A stretch of 55,309 bases of DNA, from NCBI GenBank assembly GCA_022842285.1, contig JALHPV010000008.1, forward strand, positions 5,803-61,111, given 5' to 3'. Positions 42,862 through 50,328 of this stretch are shown piece after piece. The number at the start of each line of letters is the position of its first letter. The first letter of the stretch is position 1. The position numbers were made by a program, and so were the translations under genes. The stretch is from Kofleriaceae bacterium. GTDB lineage: Bacteria; Myxococcota_A; Polyangia; Haliangiales; Haliangiaceae. The notes beneath the pieces were generated by a model. That model had not been told where the DNA came from and did not search any database. It was given only the letters and a program-made list of their open reading frames with translations.

Positions 42862-43506
42862 ATGCGCCTCGCTCCTCTCCTCCTCCTCTGCGCCGCGGCC
42901 TCCCCCGCGCTCGCCGACACCAACGAAGTGTCGATCGGCTTCGCCGGCCGCTCGCTCCGCTCCGACAGCGCCAACGCCGTCTCCGACGACAACCTCGCCG
43001 GCGGCGAGCTCACCTACGCGCGCGGCCTCCCCGTCGAGCTCCCCGGTGACATCGGCATCCAGCTCATCGGCGGCTTCAACTGGAACAGCGTCTCCGGGAC
43101 GATGTTCAACACCATGCAGACGGAGGTCGACTCGACCGGCCTCTCCGTCGGCCTCCGCGCCCGCTACGCGCTCCTGTCCCGCGTCGTCCTGAACGCCCGC
43201 GTCGACCTCGGCATGAACCGCACCTCCCTCGACCTCGAGATGGGCGGTCGCAACCTCTCCGACGCCCGCTGGCACGCCATGACCCGCGGCTCCCTCGGTC
43301 TCGACGTCTACGCCGTACAATCATCGCGGGTGTCGATCGGGGCGCGCCTCGAGGCCGGCTATGTCCTCGCCTCCGACGTCAACCTCGCCCCGCGCGAGGA
43401 CGCCGGCGACGGCACCACCATCATGCTCCCCGAGACCCAGGCGTCCATCGGCAGCCTCGATCTCGGTGGTCGCTACGTCTCGGTCTCGTTCGTCCTCGGC
43501 TTCTAG
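42862..43506 (+). CDS. Outer-membrane beta-barrel-like protein, operon gene 3
   Basis: 214 residues from the ATG at 42862. Signal peptide ends ASPALA. The rest alternates hydrophobic and polar residues in 9-11 residue strands (GGELTYARGL, IQLIGGFNWN, GLSVGLRARYAL, VSIGARLEAGYVL) and ends with the aromatic SVSFVLGF typical of outer-membrane barrels recognised by BamA. Probably an 8-strand barrel. It is the natural membrane partner of the two propeller lipoproteins encoded just upstream. Confidence 0.8.
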   Translation: MRLAPLLLLCAAASPALADTNEVSIGFAGRSLRSDSANAVSDDNLAGGELTYARGLPVELPGDIGIQLIGGFNWNSVSGTMFNTMQTEVDSTGLSVGLRARYALLSRVVLNARVDLGMNRTSLDLEMGGRNLSDARWHAMTRGSLGLDVYAVQSSRVSIGARLEAGYVLASDVNLAPREDAGDGTTIMLPETQASIGSLDLGGRYVSVSFVLGF

Positions 43507-43705
43507 CTAGTCCTCCGACCGGGGCTTGGTGAGCTCGGCGCGGCCGAAGATCGCGCCGCTGCAACCGCTCATCCCGGCTGCTGCTCTGCGTGTGCGCAGA
43601 TGTATCCTCCTTTGCTTTGACCGCCGAGCCGTGCGAGCGACTGCATCCAACGTCTCTTCATCGACGAATTCATGACCGCCAGGCGTTTCTCCAACTGAGG
43701 TCCCT

Positions 43706-44383
43706 ATGAAACTCGTCTATGCGACGTCCCTGCTTGCACTCACCGCTTCGACGGCATGCGTGATCGCCCCAGAGGGCGTAGAAGCGGCGGGTGAAGGAGA
43801 GTCCGGCGAAGAGGTGTCAGGCCAGGTATTCGTCTCTAGCACTGGCCAGGAAGCACCGGCGAATCCTGATGAACCCACGTCGCCGGCGACGGTCACCGAT
43901 GGCGCTCTCCTCCTTCGGGGGGCCATCGAGGGCTGCACGTTCAACCACCTTTGGCTCAAGGATGCGACGGGAGATCTGAACTCGGGGCCCATGCTCACGC
44001 CTGAGTGGCCCGCCGTCGTCTCCGCGGTGGGGAACGAACTCATCTTGGCCGAAGAGACCCTGGCCATGTTCTCGGGCGGGGGCATTCGCGGCAAGATCGT
44101 GCTTCGCCTCGAATCGATCGACTCCCAAACTGGTGACTGGACCGTGGCCGCTCGGATCGACAACGCCGCGTGGGGTGGTTTCTACGGAAGCGGAGTTGCC
44201 GACGTCAGCCTCGGGGCTGTCAGGATCAATCCACAAAGCCCGGTCGTGGTCGAAGATGCGACCATCCAAGACCCTGTCGCCCCGGCTGAGCTCACGTTCG
44301 TGAGCGCCGACGGGTCGAGCGTTTCATACACGGCCAAGTGGGGGCTGGTCCAAAGCGTCGGGGTTGCCTGCGGCGAATTCTGA
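43706..44383 (+). CDS. Lipoprotein of unknown function
   Basis: 225 residues. A good ribosome binding site (tgagg) lies 7 bases before the ATG. Lipobox ASTA-C18, then an acidic Gly/Glu linker (EGVEAAGEGESGEE). The mature part is beta-rich with two Cys (IEGCTF and VACGEF), which could form a disulphide joining the ends. Codon bias looks somewhat weaker than in the operon before it. No family recognised. Confidence 0.75.
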   Translation: MKLVYATSLLALTASTACVIAPEGVEAAGEGESGEEVSGQVFVSSTGQEAPANPDEPTSPATVTDGALLLRGAIEGCTFNHLWLKDATGDLNSGPMLTPEWPAVVSAVGNELILAEETLAMFSGGGIRGKIVLRLESIDSQTGDWTVAARIDNAAWGGFYGSGVADVSLGAVRINPQSPVVVEDATIQDPVAPAELTFVSADGSSVSYTAKWGLVQSVGVACGEF

Positions 44384-44441
44384 CGGGCGGATCGGGTCGT
44401 CGAGAGCGCGGCGAGCGTTGTGGCCTTGAAGTGCCGAGGCC

Positions 44442-45107
44442 ATGGCCCCGGTTTGGAGCGTAGTCTCATGGCTCGTGCCGACACGGATCGTTCATTGCGA
44501 GGATGGCGTCGCGTTCATCGAGCGCAGTCGCTTCGCCGCCGACCACGCGGTCGTCACGTCGATGCCCGATCACAGCGAGCTCCCGGCCCTCGGGGTCGAC
44601 GGCTGGAAGCGCTGGTTCACGGACACGGCGGCGGCCTGCTGTCGCGCCGTCGCCGACGATGCGGTGGCCGTCTTCTATCAGACAGACGTGAAGCACGACG
44701 GGCGCTGGATCGACAAGGCGTTCCTCGTCCAGCAAGGTGCTGCCGCCGCCGGCTCGTCGCTGCTCTGGCACAAGCTCGTGTGCCGCGTGCCGCCGGGCAC
44801 GACGACGTTCGGTCGTCCGGCCTACGCGCATCTGCTGTGCTTCTCGCGCGAGCGGCGCCTGCTGCCGGGCGCGTCGACGGCGGATGTCCTGCCGGCGCTC
44901 GGCACGATGACGTGGTCGCGCGCGATGGGCACGGAGGCATGCGATGCGGTGGTGAAGTTCCTGCTGACGATCGGAACGAAGGTCGTCGTCGATCCGTTCT
45001 GCGGCCAGGGCTCGATGCTCGCGGCCGCGAACCGGGCTGGGATGGATGCGATCGGCGTCGAGCTCTCGCGTCGTCGGGCCGCGAAGGCGCGCGCCGCGGA
45101 CGAGTAG
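44442..45107 (+). CDS. Permuted SAM-dependent methyltransferase with atypical motif IV
   Basis: 221 residues. The SAM-binding FxGxG motif is at the C-terminus (VVVDPFCGQGSMLAAANRAG, about 175-194), after the catalytic region, as in beta-class DNA amino-methyltransferases. The place of the catalytic S/D/N-PPY is taken by VVTSMPDHSEL (about 37-47), so the usual PPY is missing. An N-terminal IVHCEDGVAFI resembles the family's entry strand. DNA or RNA base methylation is possible; the changed motif argues against a normal DNA N4/N6 enzyme. The start is uncertain within the first 16 residues. Confidence 0.7.
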   Translation: MAPVWSVVSWLVPTRIVHCEDGVAFIERSRFAADHAVVTSMPDHSELPALGVDGWKRWFTDTAAACCRAVADDAVAVFYQTDVKHDGRWIDKAFLVQQGAAAAGSSLLWHKLVCRVPPGTTTFGRPAYAHLLCFSRERRLLPGASTADVLPALGTMTWSRAMGTEACDAVVKFLLTIGTKVVVDPFCGQGSMLAAANRAGMDAIGVELSRRRAAKARAADE

Positions 45108-45109
45108 CG

Positions 45110-45256
45110 CTACCGCCGCTTTCGCCAGTACCCATGCTCGCGACCGCCATACACGACGGCCGTGATCTGATTTTCCACGGAAAGCGGTCGAGCACGAATC
45201 GACGTTCCGGGCCGTGCTCGTCGAAGGTCTGCCAGCCAATGCCGGGGCATCCTCGG
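45110..45256 (-). pseudogene. Remnant of a RelE/ParE-type toxin gene
   Basis: Two fragments in different frames spell the C-terminal half of a ParE-like toxin: ERRFVLDRFPWKI, then after a frameshift with a small deletion near 45170, QITAVVYGGREHGYWRKRR and a stop at 45110. The FPxxI strand, ITVVAVxHGRR strand and YWRKR ending are typical of ParE. The N-terminal half is absent. It is a dead gene immediately downstream of an antitoxin fragment. Confidence 0.65.
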
Positions 45257-45346
45257 TCATGCCGTCCAGCGCATTCGCACCTCGGCGCGTTCTTCCCGGC
45301 TGAGCCGCAGCGCTTGCTCGAGCAGGGCTTTGACGGCGGCCGTCAT
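45257..45346 (-). pseudogene. Truncated addiction-module antitoxin
   Basis: A 29-codon frame reads MTAAVKALLEQALRLSREER then AEVRMRWTA and stop. The helix pattern (A-L-x-L-x-x-x-E-R-A-E-L) is that of the addiction-module antitoxins (PF09720-type), normally about 70-80 residues. The C-terminal toxin-binding half is gone, joined directly to the toxin remnant. Family call is tentative because so little is left. Confidence 0.5.
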
Positions 45347-45391
45347 CGGATCACGCCTACAGCGATCGTCGTGGCCCTGCAGCCCGGGAAA

Positions 45392-46567
45392 TCAGGCGCG
45401 CCAGCGATGGGCGATCGAGGTCATGGCGGCGAGACGACGGCCAGCCCGGCCTTGCGCGCGCGGCTGCTCGACAGGGCCGAGGCTCGCGGCGAACTGCTCG
45501 ATGGAGCCGAGGCGCTGGTGCAGCTTGCGCTGCGCGACGGCGCGGAGGTCGAGGTGCCAGTCGGCGTGCTCGGGGAGCCAGCCGCCGGACTCGTGGACGA
45601 GGCGCGCGCTGTAGTGGCCCCAGCCGCCGATGATGTCGGTCGGGCGGAGGAAGGCGCGCAGCAGGGCGAGGGCGCCGTCGCGGTCGATGCCGGCGTGCAG
45701 GCGCTCCGGCGACAGGCCGGTGTGAAAGTGGGCGCTCGGCGAGAGCTCGCCGCGGGGGGCGATCACGAGCTCGAGGAGCTCGCCGGTGGCCGGGCGCTGG
45801 AGAGCGAGGTGGACGAGCTCGTCCGGCGTCCGGACAACGTCAGGGCCGACGTAGGGCCAGGCGTTGGCCTCGGCGACCATGCAGACGAGGTCGGTCCAGC
45901 GGGAGGACAGCGCGAGGGGCGGCGGCGCGGGCGGCTTCTTCTTCACCACCTGCCGGGTGAAGCGTTGCGGCGCCTTCGCCTGGGCGGCGAGCTGCGCATC
46001 GACCATCGCGTTCAGCGGGGCGAGCAGGCTGCGCATCTCGTCGGGGCGACCCTCGAGCGCGCCGAGGCAGTACATGAGCGCCTCGATCGTCGAGACGTAT
46101 TCGGCCTTGGGTTCCTTGCGGATCCGGTACTGCGAAGGTTCGGGGGCGGCGAACGCGTAGCGGGGCAGGGCGTGGAGGATCGGGTTGTCGCGCACGACGG
46201 TCTTCGCCTGCGACCACGTGCCGTCGACGACGACGAGCGTGACGGGGCCGGCCGGTGGCTCGCGCAGGATGTCCTTCGCGCCGGGGCCCGGATACAGGAG
46301 GATCGGCGGGCGCGCCAAATCCGCGAGCGCGGCGGCGAGCGCGGGGCTTTCGTCCCAGCGAACGCCGACATGCAGCTCCGCGTTGGGCAGGCACAGGCTC
46401 GCCATGCGCGCGGTGCCGATCGGCATGTCGCGTTCGCGCGGGTGCTGGAGGATCACGACGCGGGTGCGCGTCTCGATCTGCGGTAGCGCCGCGCAATAGC
46501 AAACGACCACCGGCCGACGGCAGCGCCGGCACATCGGTCGTTCTTCGCGAGCGGTGGTGGTGGCCAC
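45392..46567 (-). CDS. DTW-domain tRNA-uridine aminocarboxypropyltransferase
   Basis: 391 residues. N-terminal zinc cysteines C13, C16, C23 and C25 (MCRRCRRPVVVCYC), ILQHPRERDMPIGTARM, and the name-giving motif as VVDGTWSQAK (DGTW) at about 113. This family (TapT/TuaA) adds a 3-amino-3-carboxypropyl group from SAM to uridine in tRNA (acp3U47 in E. coli). A further C-terminal domain of about 160 residues (TPDELVHLALQRP, SAHFHTGLSPERL) is beyond the bacterial core of about 220 residues. RNA-modification neighbours are not adjacent. Confidence 0.88.
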   Translation of the reverse strand: MATTTAREERPMCRRCRRPVVVCYCAALPQIETRTRVVILQHPRERDMPIGTARMASLCLPNAELHVGVRWDESPALAAALADLARPPILLYPGPGAKDILREPPAGPVTLVVVDGTWSQAKTVVRDNPILHALPRYAFAAPEPSQYRIRKEPKAEYVSTIEALMYCLGALEGRPDEMRSLLAPLNAMVDAQLAAQAKAPQRFTRQVVKKKPPAPPPLALSSRWTDLVCMVAEANAWPYVGPDVVRTPDELVHLALQRPATGELLELVIAPRGELSPSAHFHTGLSPERLHAGIDRDGALALLRAFLRPTDIIGGWGHYSARLVHESGGWLPEHADWHLDLRAVAQRKLHQRLGSIEQFAASLGPVEQPRAQGRAGRRLAAMTSIAHRWRA

Positions 46568-46580
46568 GCGCCCACTTTAA

Positions 46581-47078
46581 TCAGAACGCGGCGTCGATAT
46601 CCTTCTCGAGCTGCGTGAACGTGTCGTTCACGTTCGTCTTGAAGTTGTCCCAGCCCGTGGCGGCCTGGTTCCGCGTCTCGTCGAGCTTCAGGGCGACCTG
46701 GTCACGCTTCACGCGGAGGGAGGCGGCGGTCTGCTTGGCCTTCGCATCGGTGCGGGCCTCGAGCTCGGCGAGCTTCGCGTCGATCTTGTCGAGGCGAAGC
46801 TTCAGCTCGGCGCGGTACTCGCCGCGGGCCGTGTCGAGGTCCGACTGGGCCGCGATGACGTCGCGCTTCTCCTCGGCGACATCCTTCTTCTCGCCCGCCA
46901 TGTCGTTCGGGTCAGCCGTCCGGACGTCCTTCATCTCCTCGCGGACGTCCTGCTTCTCGTCGCGCAGGTCTTCCTGCGCCTTCTCGACCTTGTCGGCAGC
47001 CTTCTCGCTGTCGCTCTTGCAGGCCGCTCCGAAGAGGGCGGCCGAAATGAACATCGAGCTAACAATCATCGTGCGCAT
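46581..47078 (-). CDS. Coiled-coil lipoprotein
   Basis: 165 residues from the ATG giving MRTMIVSSMF. Lipobox FGAA-C20. The remainder is almost wholly Asp/Glu/Lys/Ala-rich helix with heptads (KVEKAQEDLRDEKQDVREE, KLAELEARTDAKAKQ), interrupted by TADPNDMAGE. Such proteins form long rods in the periplasm, like Lpp-type or spacer lipoproteins. No enzyme motif. It lies on the same strand as the DTW gene but 13 bases upstream of it, so co-transcription is possible. Confidence 0.83.
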   Translation of the reverse strand: MRTMIVSSMFISAALFGAACKSDSEKAADKVEKAQEDLRDEKQDVREEMKDVRTADPNDMAGEKKDVAEEKRDVIAAQSDLDTARGEYRAELKLRLDKIDAKLAELEARTDAKAKQTAASLRVKRDQVALKLDETRNQAATGWDNFKTNVNDTFTQLEKDIDAAF

Positions 47079-47192
47079 GCGTCGGCAATTTGCAGCCGAC
47101 GTGCCCACCTAGGACTGCGTAATTGCTCGGGGCCTCTGTGCGCTCACGCGCGGGCCGCGCCGATGGTCGCGCTTGTACGCGACTGGTTACGT

Positions 47193-48158
47193 CTACTGCT
47201 TACCGACGACGACGGGCGCACAGGTCGAGACGCCCGCGCCCACGATCCGCTTGCCCGCGGCCGCCGTGTACGAATCGACCGCGCCGGTGGAGCCGTTGAT
47301 CTGGTAGACGGTCGTGTTCGCCTCGCCGTTCTTCATGAGGAACACCCAGTAGTCGCCGCCCCAGTACGCGAATGCCCACGCCGCCGGCGTGCCCTGCAGC
47401 ATGCCGCCTGGCATGTACGTGGTTTCGAGCGCGCCCGTGCCCTTGTTCACCTTACCGACGCGCGGGTTGCTGCCGGGGAAGAAGCCCCAGAGCTCCGCGT
47501 TCGAGTTGCCCGTGAGCTCGGGCGACCCGGGCACGGTACCGGCCGAGGTGACCTGCATCGTGTTGACGTCGAGGACGGCGAGTGAGGACGGATCGTCTGG
47601 ATTGATGTCGGCGCCGCCACCCGTGATGAACAGCTTGTCGGACGTGCCGCCGGCCTGGTCCGTCGAGAAGCCCATGCCGAACAGCTCGAGCCCGAGCTGT
47701 GGCTGATAGTTCAGGTTCTGGCAGGTCAGCGGCGTGACCGTCGTGTCGACTTTGAAGATCTTGCTGTTGCTGAACAGGATGTACGCGTTCGAGTCGCGAT
47801 CGACGGCCATCGAGAACGGCGTCGCCTCGCCACCGAGCGGGTTGTTCGGGTCGATGCCGGGGTTGCAGTCGAGCGTGCCGATCGTCGAGAACTGCTTCGT
47901 GGCCGGCGCGAACGTCGACAGCGTGTTGTTCGTGTCGACCGTGTAGACGAGCTTGGCTTCATCGGAGCAGCCATCGGCGGCGTCCGGGAACATGTCGCCG
48001 TCGCTCGAGTCCGCATCGCTGTCACTGTCGGCGTCGGAGTCAGAGTCCGCATCGCTGTCGGAATCTCCGCCATCACCATCGTTGCGGTTCTCGGGACCAC
48101 AACCAGCACCAAACGACGACAACGAAAGGAACGCTGCAACCAAGGTGGCAGTTCTCAT
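47193..48158 (-). CDS. Lipoprotein with Ser-Asp repeat linker and beta-propeller-like body
   Basis: 321 residues. Lipobox FGAG-C20 followed by a stretch of (D-S-D-S-D-A) repeats at about 33-52, resembling the SD spacers of Gram-positive adhesins. The body has strand units such as KLVYTVDTNNTLSTFAPA and KIFKVDTTVTPLTC, with several Gly/Pro turns and four Cys, consistent with a propeller. Calcium binding by the acidic linker and surface display are likely guesses. Function unknown. Confidence 0.82.
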   Translation of the reverse strand: MRTATLVAAFLSLSSFGAGCGPENRNDGDGGDSDSDADSDSDADSDSDADSSDGDMFPDAADGCSDEAKLVYTVDTNNTLSTFAPATKQFSTIGTLDCNPGIDPNNPLGGEATPFSMAVDRDSNAYILFSNSKIFKVDTTVTPLTCQNLNYQPQLGLELFGMGFSTDQAGGTSDKLFITGGGADINPDDPSSLAVLDVNTMQVTSAGTVPGSPELTGNSNAELWGFFPGSNPRVGKVNKGTGALETTYMPGGMLQGTPAAWAFAYWGGDYWVFLMKNGEANTTVYQINGSTGAVDSYTAAAGKRIVGAGVSTCAPVVVGKQ

Positions 48159-48193
48159 CGGCCGGGAACCTACACGGCCCCCCGGGGGGCGAT

Positions 48194-48991
48194 CTACGAA
48201 AATGTGCTGAACCCGAAAGACCGGCGGACAGCCCGCATCGCCTCGGAGACCTGTCCGTCGGCTTCGCGGACGACAAACGGCGCCGCGACGGTGCCAGGTT
48301 CCGTCACGGCGGCCCGGGGTCGGCAGGCGAAGAGCGTGAACAGCGGGGCCAGGCTCATGCGCGGGATCACATCCTGACGCTCTACCAGCGCGAGATCTGC
48401 GGCCTCGATGGCGGCGAGGGCGCGGGCCAGCTGAGGCGTCGGGAAACAGAAGGCGAACAGCCCATCCGGGGCAAGGTGCCGAGTCGCAGCGAGGCAATAA
48501 TCACGGACGTCGCCGCGGAGCTCGAAGCGGGCGTGCGCTTTTTGTGCATCGTCGGGCAGCACTCCCGTACCGAGGGGGAAGTAGGGCGGGCTGCCCGTGA
48601 CGAGCGGAAAGCGCTCGTCGAGGGCGAGGTCGCGCAGGTCGCCGAGCCGAGGCTCGACGCGGGCCCCGAGGTCGTTGAGGGCGATGTTCGCGAGGAGGAG
48701 CCGATGTGAAATCTCCTGCGCCTCGACACAGGCCAAGGTCGCGCCGGCGGGCAGGCCCCACAGCACGAGCAGGCCGACGGTCCCGATGCCGGTTCCGAGA
48801 TCGAGAGCGCGTGGCGCCGTCGGGCAATGCCGGAGCGCGTAGGCCGCCGTGAGCACGTCGTCGACCGAGTGTCGGTGACCGCCGGCACGCTGGAGGATGT
48901 GCCACTGGCCCGTGAGGCCGTCGAGCGTGACCTCCTCCCCGAGCGCAGCTGCGAGGTCCCGCTGTAAGATCTCGGCATGGGAAGGAACCAC
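48194..48991 (-). CDS. TrmN6-like methyltransferase, second copy
   Basis: 265 residues. Class I methyltransferase with SAM motif ALDLGTGIGTVGLL (about 62-75) and catalytic VTGSPPYFPLGTG (about 128). It keeps S/G-PPY instead of NPPY, like the copy at 19542-20351, and both share the H-x-x-S-V/L-DD-V/L segment (HRHSVDDVLTAAY against HRWSLDDLVTAYV) and the R-F-E-x-R-G stretch. The two are paralogues; RNA or possibly protein substrates. Its 5' end overlaps the divergent lipoprotein gene by up to 15 bases, so an internal start is possible. Confidence 0.8.
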   Translation of the reverse strand: MVPSHAEILQRDLAAALGEEVTLDGLTGQWHILQRAGGHRHSVDDVLTAAYALRHCPTAPRALDLGTGIGTVGLLVLWGLPAGATLACVEAQEISHRLLLANIALNDLGARVEPRLGDLRDLALDERFPLVTGSPPYFPLGTGVLPDDAQKAHARFELRGDVRDYCLAATRHLAPDGLFAFCFPTPQLARALAAIEAADLALVERQDVIPRMSLAPLFTLFACRPRAAVTEPGTVAAPFVVREADGQVSEAMRAVRRSFGFSTFS

Positions 48992-50260
48992 GGGGTCCTA
49001 GGTAGCATGCTGGTGTTCGCCGCATGCGGAGGCAACGATGTCGATCCGCGTGTCATCGCCGGCGGAGGCGTCGGTGATGGCGAGATCGACGGCGAGCTGA
49101 ACGTCTACGTGATCGACACGTCGACCGACGCGCCGATCGCGGGCGCGATGGTGCAGGTGGGGACCTCGTCGCCGTCGACCGATGCGACGGGGCTCGTGAC
49201 CTTCACGGACGTGGAGGGCAAGCAAACGATCACCGTCGTCGCGAATGGCTATCGGTCCGCGCAGTGGATCGGCGTGAACGGGGCGAACGTCACGGTCGGC
49301 CTCTCGCCGCGTGACCCGGCCACGATTCCGCAGGCGACGATCAGTGGCCAGATCACGGGCTACGACTCGGTCGTGGCCCCCAACGTGAAGGTCGGCCTCG
49401 TCCTCTACTCGCAGAACGACAACCTCGGGGATGCCGCGAACAACCTGCCCACGCCGGACGGCATGAACGTCTGCTTCGCCGGCACCGTCTGCGACTACAG
49501 CGTCGTCACCCGCACGGGCACGGTGTCGCTCCTCGGCCTCATCGTCGATTTCGACGGCAACGGCACGCCCGCCGACGACACCGACGACGTCCAGATCCCG
49601 ATCGCCTACGCCGCCAAGACCGGCATCACCGTCGCCGACGGCGTGGACCAGGCCACCAACAACCTGCCGCTCATCGAAGCGGGGAACCTCGAGAACGTCA
49701 GCATCGATACGGCGGGCGCGCCGGCGAGCCTCACCGAGCGGGCCACCATCATTGGCTATGACCTCTCCGCCGACGAGGTGGTGCAAGTCCCCGTCACCAC
49801 CGGCGCTGATCAGTCTGCCTACCTCGTGCCCAAGCCAGCGGCGCTCGGCGCCACGAGCTATCGCTTGTCGGCGATCGCGCAGACCGCTTCCGGCGATCGG
49901 GGCGCGCAGAGCATCGTGATCCGTCGCAACCTGACGGGCCCCGCGCTCAGCACCGGCGACTGGATCGTGCCGCCCACGGGGGTGTCCGCGACGCGGACCA
50001 CCGCGACCTTCACGCCGACCCCCGGGGCGAAGGCTCACAGCGTCACGTGGGAGACCACCGCCGGTGACGAGCTCTTCAACGTCACGATCTTCGACGAGAC
50101 GAGCTCCGTAACCGTCCCCGCGAGTGCCGCGCTGCCCTCGGGGGCCCTGCGTGCCCGCGTCACCGCGATCGGCGCGACGTTCGACGTGAACGACTTCAGC
50201 CTCGACGACGACATCGACCAGCTCTTCGGCCTCGCCTCGGAGCCGGTCGAGATCGAGTAG
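48977..50260 (+). CDS. Lipoprotein with carboxypeptidase-regulatory-like domain
   Basis: 427 residues. ATG at 48977 gives MGRNHGVLGSMLVFAAC, lipobox VFAA-C17; the ATG at 49007 is too close to the Cys. The segment at about 35-110 (ELNVYVIDTSTDAPIAGAMV, VGTSSPSTDATGLVTFTDVEG) is a carboxypeptidase regulatory-like (CarboxypepD_reg) beta-sandwich. The rest is also beta-rich with Ig-like domains. Function is probably adhesion or binding at the cell surface. It is divergent to the methyltransferase gene. Confidence 0.8.
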   Translation: MGRNHGVLGSMLVFAACGGNDVDPRVIAGGGVGDGEIDGELNVYVIDTSTDAPIAGAMVQVGTSSPSTDATGLVTFTDVEGKQTITVVANGYRSAQWIGVNGANVTVGLSPRDPATIPQATISGQITGYDSVVAPNVKVGLVLYSQNDNLGDAANNLPTPDGMNVCFAGTVCDYSVVTRTGTVSLLGLIVDFDGNGTPADDTDDVQIPIAYAAKTGITVADGVDQATNNLPLIEAGNLENVSIDTAGAPASLTERATIIGYDLSADEVVQVPVTTGADQSAYLVPKPAALGATSYRLSAIAQTASGDRGAQSIVIRRNLTGPALSTGDWIVPPTGVSATRTTATFTPTPGAKAHSVTWETTAGDELFNVTIFDETSSVTVPASAALPSGALRARVTAIGATFDVNDFSLDDDIDQLFGLASEPVEIE

Positions 50261-50270
50261 GCGCGAGAAT

Positions 50271-50322
50271 CAAGTCGGACATGATTTCTGCGCATGATGT
50301 GCAGAAACCAAGTCGGACATGA
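50271..50322. repeat. Direct repeats flanking a small hairpin
   Basis: The 14-mer caagtcggacatga occurs at 50271-50284 and 50309-50322. Between them tttctgc (50285-50291) and gcagaaa (50301-50307) form a 7-bp hairpin with a 9-base loop. It lies between the convergent genes ending at 50260 and 50329. A terminator or the footprint of a small mobile element are both possible. Confidence 0.5.
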
Positions 50323-50328
50323 CTTCGC

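Noticed and set aside
41178-43013. 611-codon open frame antisense to the propeller and barrel genes
   Set aside because: Long antisense frames are expected in high-GC genes. The product is a low-complexity Val/Asp/Gly/Arg string, while the plus strand has signal peptides, lipoboxes and correct junctions.
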